This document shows, one piece after another, positions 6,816-10,420 of a DNA stretch of 10,420 nt. Each line of letters begins with the position of its first letter. Position 1 is the stretch's first letter. The DNA is from JBHHXR01 sp046757205 (GTDB lineage: Bacteria; Pseudomonadota; Alphaproteobacteria; Rhodobacterales; Rhodobacteraceae). The stretch is taken from contig JBHHXR010000119.1 of the NCBI GenBank assembly GCA_046757205.1, positions 1 to 10,420 of the forward strand. Direction: 5' to 3'. Below the pieces are notes generated by a model. That model searched no databases. It was not told the origin of the DNA and worked only from the letters and a program-made list of their open reading frames with translations. A program made the position numbers and the translations under genes.

Positions 6816-7577
6816 ATGAAATTCTGTTGCTTGATCGCCGCAGCGATCATTGGGGCGTCGGTGTCGGCCATCCCGGCAGCGGCAGTGACGACGACGCTGG
6901 GCGTGGGCGGAACATGGATCGGAAGCGACTATTTCGAGGACCCGCACACCGGCCGATCCCGCGGCGTTGAGCAATACCGCGATCAGGCCGGCTTCTATTA
7001 TCAAACGTCGTCGTCCTACGGCGGCGACACGATCACGCTGCATGACGACGCGTTCGGCGCCACGGCCGCCAGAGTGTACCGGCAGGGCCGTGGCCTGTTC
7101 TCGCTGGATCAGGCGGATATCTACGGCTATTCGAGAACTTACCGGACCGCGCCCGAGCCTTTCGGCGGCGATCCGGACTCCGACGACGCGTGGGATTTGC
7201 TTTATTACGATAACCTGGGCCTCCGCTTCCGGATCGACGGCTATCTGGCGGGCGACCGCGTGTCGTCGCTCGTGCTGCCGAGATACGAAGAGTATCAACC
7301 GGCGCAGACCGTCTCCTTCGGCGACCGTTTCGCCGATATCGACATGGCGGTGTTCACGCTGCTGTTCTACGATGAGGGTTTGCCTTGGGGCTTGCCGGAC
7401 GAATTTTGGCCTTCGCCGAACACCGTCTGGTGCGACGAGTGGTGCGGCGAGGTCGGCCTCAACAATGTTCAGCTGAGTTACGTGGCGCCGGTGCCACTTC
7501 CCGCCGCGCTGCCGCTGTTCGGCTCGGCGCTTATCGGCATCGCCCTGCTGAGCTGGCGTCGCCGCCGTCGTTTCTGA
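6816..7577 (+). CDS. Secreted protein with VPLPA-CTERM exosortase sorting signal
   Basis: This is an exported surface or extracellular protein of 253 residues with unknown function. ATG at 6816 has a GGGGG run just upstream and opens a Sec signal peptide (MKFCCLIAAAIIGASVSA, cleavage near AIPAAA). The C-terminus, residues 226-253, is a textbook tripartite sorting tail: the VPLPAALPLFG motif, a hydrophobic helix (SALIGIALLSW) and an Arg cluster ending RRRRRF. This is the VPLPA-CTERM variant of PEP-CTERM, normally processed by an exosortase and often tied to exopolysaccharide or biofilm matrix. The body is rich in Tyr, Asp and Gly, contains WCDEWCGE just before the tail (a possible disulfide), and reads as a beta-rich domain typical of such proteins. 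No exosortase gene lies in the window. A longer in-frame start at 6465 is rejected because it would bury the signal peptide. Confidence 0.88.
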   Translation: MKFCCLIAAAIIGASVSAIPAAAVTTTLGVGGTWIGSDYFEDPHTGRSRGVEQYRDQAGFYYQTSSSYGGDTITLHDDAFGATAARVYRQGRGLFSLDQADIYGYSRTYRTAPEPFGGDPDSDDAWDLLYYDNLGLRFRIDGYLAGDRVSSLVLPRYEEYQPAQTVSFGDRFADIDMAVFTLLFYDEGLPWGLPDEFWPSPNTVWCDEWCGEVGLNNVQLSYVAPVPLPAALPLFGSALIGIALLSWRRRRRF

Positions 7578-7688
7578 CCGGCCTTCCCGTATTCCCCCGC
7601 CGGGCGAATGCGCCGGAATGCGCCCGCCTCGGGGCGAGCGCGATCCTTGTCAGTTCGGGCAGGGGTTGGCGTCAGGGCGCATTGAGAT

Positions 7689-8432
7689 CTAACGCCGTCT
7701 CATGCGGTTCGCGCGGGCGACCTTGCGATCGGCGCGCCGCTGTCTTTGCCTGGCGTTCTTGTTGGCCCGCCGCGCTGCCGCGTTGGTTTTCCGCGCCTTT
7801 TTGGCGGCGATCCTGGCCTTCGCGCGCGCGTCTCTTGCCCTCGCGACGGCCTTTTTCGCACGCTCGGCCGCTCTGCCGGCCCAGACAGCCCGATTGTCGG
7901 CGCGTCTCTTTGCGGCTTTGGCGCGCCGCAGGGACGACACGGTGCCGTCCTTTTTCGCTTTCGCGGCCGCGGCCCTCGCGAGGCGCCGTGCAGCTTTCGC
8001 ACGCTGCGCCGCTGCTTTCGCACGCTGCGCCGCGGTCTTTGCCGAAACGCCCATCCTGGACGCGCGCGTGGCGAATCTCTTGGCCAGCGAAGTCTTCCGC
8101 TTGGCTGTCCTTGTCATGACCAGCGCGCGCTTCCTCGCTTTCTTCGCGCGAGCGACCGAGTTCTTTGCGGTCGCCACCGCTTCCGCCAGAAGCTCGGTCT
8201 TGAGGTGCTGCCGCCGGGCTTTCGCCTCGGATTTCGTCAGCGCGGTCGTGGCCAGCACCGGCGGCCGGTCGTCGCTGTCGTCGGCTGCCACGACGGTCGG
8301 GCAGATCATGTTCGGGACGCAGTGGCCCGGGCCACCCGGCGAAGTCGTCGATCCCGAAATCGAGGGAGTCGCCGCAAGAGACATTGCGGCCGCTAGTACA
8401 CCGGCGATCAGCCGATTCGAATTGATGATCAT
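7689..8432 (-). CDS. Exported histone-H1-like Ala/Lys/Arg-rich protein
   Basis: This predicted 247-residue protein has three parts. Residues 1 to about 26 are a Sec-type signal peptide (MIINSNRLIAGVLAAAMSLA). Residues 27-65 are a short linker with two Cys (GHCVPNMIC) and an acidic patch DDSDD. Residues 66-247 consist almost wholly of Ala, Lys and Arg, with helical repeats such as AAQRAKAAAQRAKAARR, and end RANRMRRR. The basic tail resembles bacterial histone-H1-like or AlgP-like tails, but the signal peptide argues for export, where it could bind DNA, polysaccharide or lipopolysaccharide; that is inference. ATG at 8432 follows a GGGG run 7 bases upstream, and the upstream in-frame ATG at 8501 would spoil the signal. 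The mirrored plus-strand frame gives only Leu/Ala/Phe/Arg low complexity without domain logic. It converges on the VPLPA-CTERM gene with 111 bases between stops. Confidence 0.72.
   Translation of the reverse strand: MIINSNRLIAGVLAAAMSLAATPSISGSTTSPGGPGHCVPNMICPTVVAADDSDDRPPVLATTALTKSEAKARRQHLKTELLAEAVATAKNSVARAKKARKRALVMTRTAKRKTSLAKRFATRASRMGVSAKTAAQRAKAAAQRAKAARRLARAAAAKAKKDGTVSSLRRAKAAKRRADNRAVWAGRAAERAKKAVARARDARAKARIAAKKARKTNAAARRANKNARQRQRRADRKVARANRMRRR
7993..8034 (-). repeat. Two tandem copies of a 21-base unit inside the basic-protein gene
   Basis: Bases 7993-8013 and 8014-8034 are identical except at the last position. The unit is seven codons long and encodes the AAQRAKA heptad twice in a row in the Ala/Lys/Arg tail. 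It indicates recent local slippage or duplication, keeps the frame and lengthens the basic helix. Confidence 0.8.
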
Positions 8433-8636
8433 GAGATGACCCCACGCACTCGTTACACTGAAACGAACGGCCCCATACATCGCCGGAGCCGTTCTCGTCA
8501 CCTCGCAGAATCGGCGCCAAATGCGCTCGAATTCGGTCGACCAAGAGGCTTTTCTGAGAATTTTTCGAAAATTCGGAGTTTTTCCGCGCGGGCACGTCTG
8601 TCTCGCACCCCGCGCATCAGCGTCACATCGGTAAAA
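8433..8636. other. Intergenic region with AT-rich inverted repeat and GC hairpin
   Basis: This gap of about 200 bases is upstream of the basic-protein gene and downstream of the coiled-coil gene, both on the minus strand. GAATTTT (8558-8564) and AAAATTC (8568-8574) form an AT-rich inverted repeat with a 3-base centre, unusual in this GC-rich DNA. GCGCGGG (8586-8592) and CCCGCGC (8609-8615) could pair across a 16-base loop, 20 bases past the coiled-coil gene's final stop, but lack a T tract. I see no clear promoter boxes and no supported gene. Confidence 0.4.
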
Positions 8637-9059
8637 TCACACTTTCTGAAGCGATTCCAATGCTTTGATGATTTTCTTTAACCCGCTGTCAATCTTGTCC
8701 AGCTCGTTGAAGCTCTTGTTGAACCTGTCGACCAGTTTCTGCGCCTTGGCGTCAAGCTGGCCGATCTGCTTTTTCAGCTTCGATATTTCCGCCTTATTCT
8801 TGGCTTACTCGGCCTTCTTCAGTTTGTCCTGCAAGTCGATGATCTGCCCGGCCAGCTTGTACCATTCGCCGGTCAACTGGTAGATGTGCTTGGTGTACCC
8901 CTTGAAGAGAACGCTGTCCTTGCGGATCTTGTCCTCGAGGCCCAATGCGATCTTGCGGACGCTCTCGGTTCGGGCGGTTATCTGTTTTTCCGCCTTTTGG
9001 CAGTTCTTTTCCCAGGTTTTTACCTTCGCAAGCCTCTTCTTGTAGTCCTGAAAAGCCAT
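8637..9059 (-). pseudogene. Lys-rich coiled-coil protein gene interrupted by one in-frame TAA
   Basis: I do not recognise this family. From ATG 9059, with GGAG seven bases upstream, the frame encodes 84 residues (MAFQDYKKRLAKVKTWEKN to DKLKKAE), then TAA at 8807-8805. The same frame runs on for 55 codons to TGA at 8639-8637, encoding AKNKAEISKLKKQIGQL and ending KALESLQKV. Both halves are Lys/Glu/Leu-rich amphipathic helix, and the heptad-like pattern flows across the stop. The second half contains no usable ATG or GTG, and only a TTG close to its end, so it could not be made separately. The intact protein would be about 139 residues, cytoplasmic, without signal or membrane segment. One base change from CAA, GAA or AAA explains the stop. 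It may be a recent pseudogene, a truncated but functional 84-residue protein, or a sequencing error. Confidence 0.65.
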
Positions 9060-9235
9060 CCGCGCGCTCCATGTCCGACACAAATCCGGCCCATCCGCAT
9101 GATCCGGCCCGGCGGATTCGCGGTATTCTTCGACACTCCCATGGTACCCGCGAGCGGCCCAGGCGCCGAAGACAATATCGCCGCAGTGTGAACGCCTGCG
9201 CAGCACGGGCCCACGGAGCGATTCGCCCGTCCGCA

Positions 9236-9268
9236 GCCGGTCTGGCGCGGCATTGGCGCCTCACCGGC
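9236..9268 (-). terminator. Compound hairpin downstream of the FliM-like gene
   Basis: GCCGGT (9236-9241) pairs with ACCGGC (9263-9268), and GGCGC (9244-9248) pairs with GCGCC (9256-9260). This gives 6-bp and 5-bp stems separated by a 2x2 internal loop and closed by a 7-base loop. It begins 5 bases past the duplicated SpoA-like tail on the minus strand and about 130 bases after the stop of the FliM-like gene. It lacks a T tract, so Rho-assisted termination or RNA-end protection is more likely than intrinsic termination. Confidence 0.35.
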
Positions 9269-9273
9269 CGTCC

Positions 9274-9310
9274 CCGTCACCTTCGTCACTTTTCGGTCAC
9301 CGAACCGCCC
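9274..9310 (-). pseudogene. Degenerate copy of the 3' end of the FliM-like gene
   Basis: Read on the minus strand, this segment encodes GRFGDRKVTKVTG, matching GQFGGRKVVKVTA at the end of the intact gene (bases 9464-9428). Twenty-eight of 37 bases agree without gaps, and three differences are synonymous. Weaker protein similarity extends about a dozen residues upstream (13 of 24 identical over SGGAVATARRRRGRFGDRKV onward), where the frame is open. It lies in a different frame from the intact gene, 154 bases away. It looks like the leftover of a tandem duplication or of a lost paralogue, but the similarity is short. Confidence 0.4.
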
Positions 9311-9398
9311 TCGCCGCCGGCGCGCCGTCGCCACCGCCCCGCCGGAAGCCATGAAACGCGCCGAAAGGGCACCGCCGGTCCGCCTCTGCGGCCCGCCG

Positions 9399-10331
9399 CT
9401 ACCCGCCGCCGCGCCCCGCGCCCACCGCCGTCACCTTGACCACCTTGCGGCCGCCGAACTGGCCCAGCCGGCCGCGCAGCATCGGTACCGGGCCGTTGCC
9501 GGTGGCCAGTTCGACCCGCACATCGCCGAGCGCGGTATCGGGCAGTTCGACCACCTCGCCCGGGCGCAGCGCAGCCGCCCGCGCCAGCGGCAGGCTCAGC
9601 CGCCCCAGAACCGCGTTCATTGCCAGCACGCTCGCCCCGGCGGCGTCTTCCATGTGGCGCCGCCACAGCGCCGCCGCCGCCCGGTCGGCACCGTGCCGCG
9701 CCGTCGCGCGTTCGACGTCGATCTCCCGGAACGGCGCCGCCGGCAGCACCAGGCGCATGACGCCGGTGCGCCCGTCCTCGCCGATATCGAGCGCCAGCCG
9801 GAATACCACGTAGCTTCCCCGCGGCATCTTGTGCACCAGCGGACCGGCCGCGGTTTCATGCCACGCCGTCTCGAAGCGGCCGAGCGCGTCCTGGCCGACG
9901 GCGTCGGCGAGCGTGGCGCGGAAGCGCTCCATCAACATGTTTGCAAAGGGCCGGCACAGCGCCGCGTCGATGGCGGTGACCGCCCGCCCGCCGCGGTCGA
10001 GCCCACCGATCCCGCCGGTGCCGGTGGCGATTTCCACCAGATGGCCGACGGTATCGCGCTCCAGCACGAACAATCCGTGTCCGCCGCCGTCACCGCGCGT
10101 CAGCACCCAGATCAGCGACGCCTCCGGCAGGGCGTCCAGCATCACCTCCATCGCCACCACCTCGCAGCTTTCCACCAGCCCCTCGACCGCTACGCCGCGC
10201 AGCGCGGCGCCGCATTTCACCACCGCGGTCTGCAGGCTCTCGCTGATCGCGCCCTGCATCGAAAGTTCCAGCTTGCGCGTCTTCGACGCGCCGATCTTGC
10301 GGCGAATCAGATCGCCATGGGTTGCCGCCAT
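9399..10331 (-). CDS. FliM/FliN-family (SpoA-domain) flagellar motor switch-like protein
   Basis: This is a divergent FliM-like protein, cytoplasmic, expected at the flagellar C-ring if it works in motility. From ATG 10331 it has 310 residues. The C-terminal SpoA domain spans about 238-302: MNAVLGRLSLPLARAAALRPG, then EVVELPD, RVELATG and LRGRLGQFGGRKVVKVT, the strand order of FliN/FliM C-termini. The tail is Gly-rich. The N-terminal two thirds resembles the FliM middle domain only loosely, and no EIDALL-type CheY-binding peptide is seen; it begins near LIRRKIGASK as in Rhodobacterales-type relatives. ATG 10331 has GGGAGG five bases upstream. An ATG at 10403 and frames open to the window edge could add residues, but that stretch has poorer codons (CTA, TCA, AGG) and an AGGAA/TTCCT inverted repeat (10366-10379). 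No other flagellar gene is present, so a non-flagellar SpoA role is possible. Confidence 0.78.
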   Translation of the reverse strand: MAATHGDLIRRKIGASKTRKLELSMQGAISESLQTAVVKCGAALRGVAVEGLVESCEVVAMEVMLDALPEASLIWVLTRGDGGGHGLFVLERDTVGHLVEIATGTGGIGGLDRGGRAVTAIDAALCRPFANMLMERFRATLADAVGQDALGRFETAWHETAAGPLVHKMPRGSYVVFRLALDIGEDGRTGVMRLVLPAAPFREIDVERATARHGADRAAAALWRRHMEDAAGASVLAMNAVLGRLSLPLARAAALRPGEVVELPDTALGDVRVELATGNGPVPMLRGRLGQFGGRKVVKVTAVGAGRGGG

Positions 10332-10420
10332 CCGCGCCTCCCGCACTTGCCCCGGCACCGACTCTAGGAACCGATTCCTTGACATCGGGTTGACCAGCGG
10401 CATCCGCCCGTCGTTTCCGG

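Larger units (their letters stand above)
9060..9398. other. 339-base stretch without a supported gene, holding a SpoA-tail remnant
   Basis: Several frames are open because of high GC, but none has a ribosome binding site plus coherent protein. The part next to 9059 would carry the promoter of the coiled-coil gene; no clear boxes are seen. Bases 9274-9310 resemble 9428-9464 at the 3' end of the neighbouring gene (28 of 37 bases, no gaps), and a compound hairpin occupies 9236-9268. The remainder is featureless GC-rich sequence. Confidence 0.5.

Noticed and set aside
7601..7626. CGGGCG/CGCCCG inverted repeat between the VPLPA-CTERM and basic-protein genes as a terminator
   Set aside because: Only a 6-bp stem with a 14-base loop and no T tract on either strand; not distinguishable from chance in GC-rich DNA.
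7993..8034. CRISPR-like or mobile direct repeats
   Set aside because: Only two adjoining units without spacers, in frame within a low-complexity coding tail; this is protein repeat slippage.
7702..8439. Plus-strand Ala/Leu/Phe/Arg-rich frame that might look like a membrane protein
   Set aside because: It is the reverse complement of Ala/Lys/Arg codons of the basic protein; hydrophobic runs follow from that complementarity, and the minus frame has a signal peptide and a ribosome binding site.
8794..9264. Minus-strand 156-codon frame overlapping the coiled-coil gene
   Set aside because: It is a shifted frame of the Lys-rich gene without a good start site; its product has mixed composition and no helical pattern.
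9351..10367. Long plus-strand open frame opposite the FliM-like gene
   Set aside because: High GC keeps the frame open; the protein is Arg/His/Gln-rich, has no signal or domain, and the minus strand has a recognisable SpoA domain.

Overview
The window looks like a chromosomal segment of a GC-rich alphaproteobacterium. The support is indirect: strong G/C bias at codon third positions, a polyamine-type ABC importer whose two permeases are much longer than the enteric PotB/PotC and recall marine and soil alphaproteobacterial versions, a protein with a VPLPA-CTERM exosortase tail, and a divergent FliM-like SpoA-domain protein of the kind seen in Rhodobacterales relatives. No species can be named from sequence alone. 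I see no tRNA, rRNA, CRISPR array, insertion sequence or integrase.

Layout. Bases 1-702 (+) hold the 3' part of a metallo-beta-lactamase-fold hydrolase, followed after 4 bases by an AEC-family carrier (707-1642, +). This pair converges, with only 6 bases between stop codons, on a four-gene minus-strand operon running from about 6492 down to 1649. In transcription order the operon encodes an ATPase, a periplasmic binding protein, a PotB-like permease and a PotC-like permease: a complete ABC importer for a polyamine-like or related small solute. A candidate promoter with a perfect 10-bp palindrome in its spacer lies at 6558-6586. An intergenic hairpin precedes the binding-protein gene, and a strong 11-bp hairpin with a T tract follows it, which would favour binding protein over permeases.

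Divergent from the operon is a 253-residue secreted protein with a VPLPA-CTERM sorting tail (6816-7577, +). Converging on it is a gene for a secreted, extremely Ala/Lys/Arg-rich histone-H1-like protein (8432-7689, -). Further right is a small Lys-rich coiled-coil gene (9059-8637, -) split by one in-frame TAA although coding character continues after it. Next comes a 339-base stretch without a supported gene, containing what looks like a degenerate second copy of the 3' end of the neighbouring gene plus a hairpin. The window ends with a FliM/SpoA-domain protein (10331-9399, -).

The left 6.5 kb is ordinary transport and metabolism. The right 3.8 kb (exported proteins, broken coiled-coil gene, duplicated SpoA tail) is less ordinary and holds most of the points worth checking. 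I did not find a convincing new multi-gene system.
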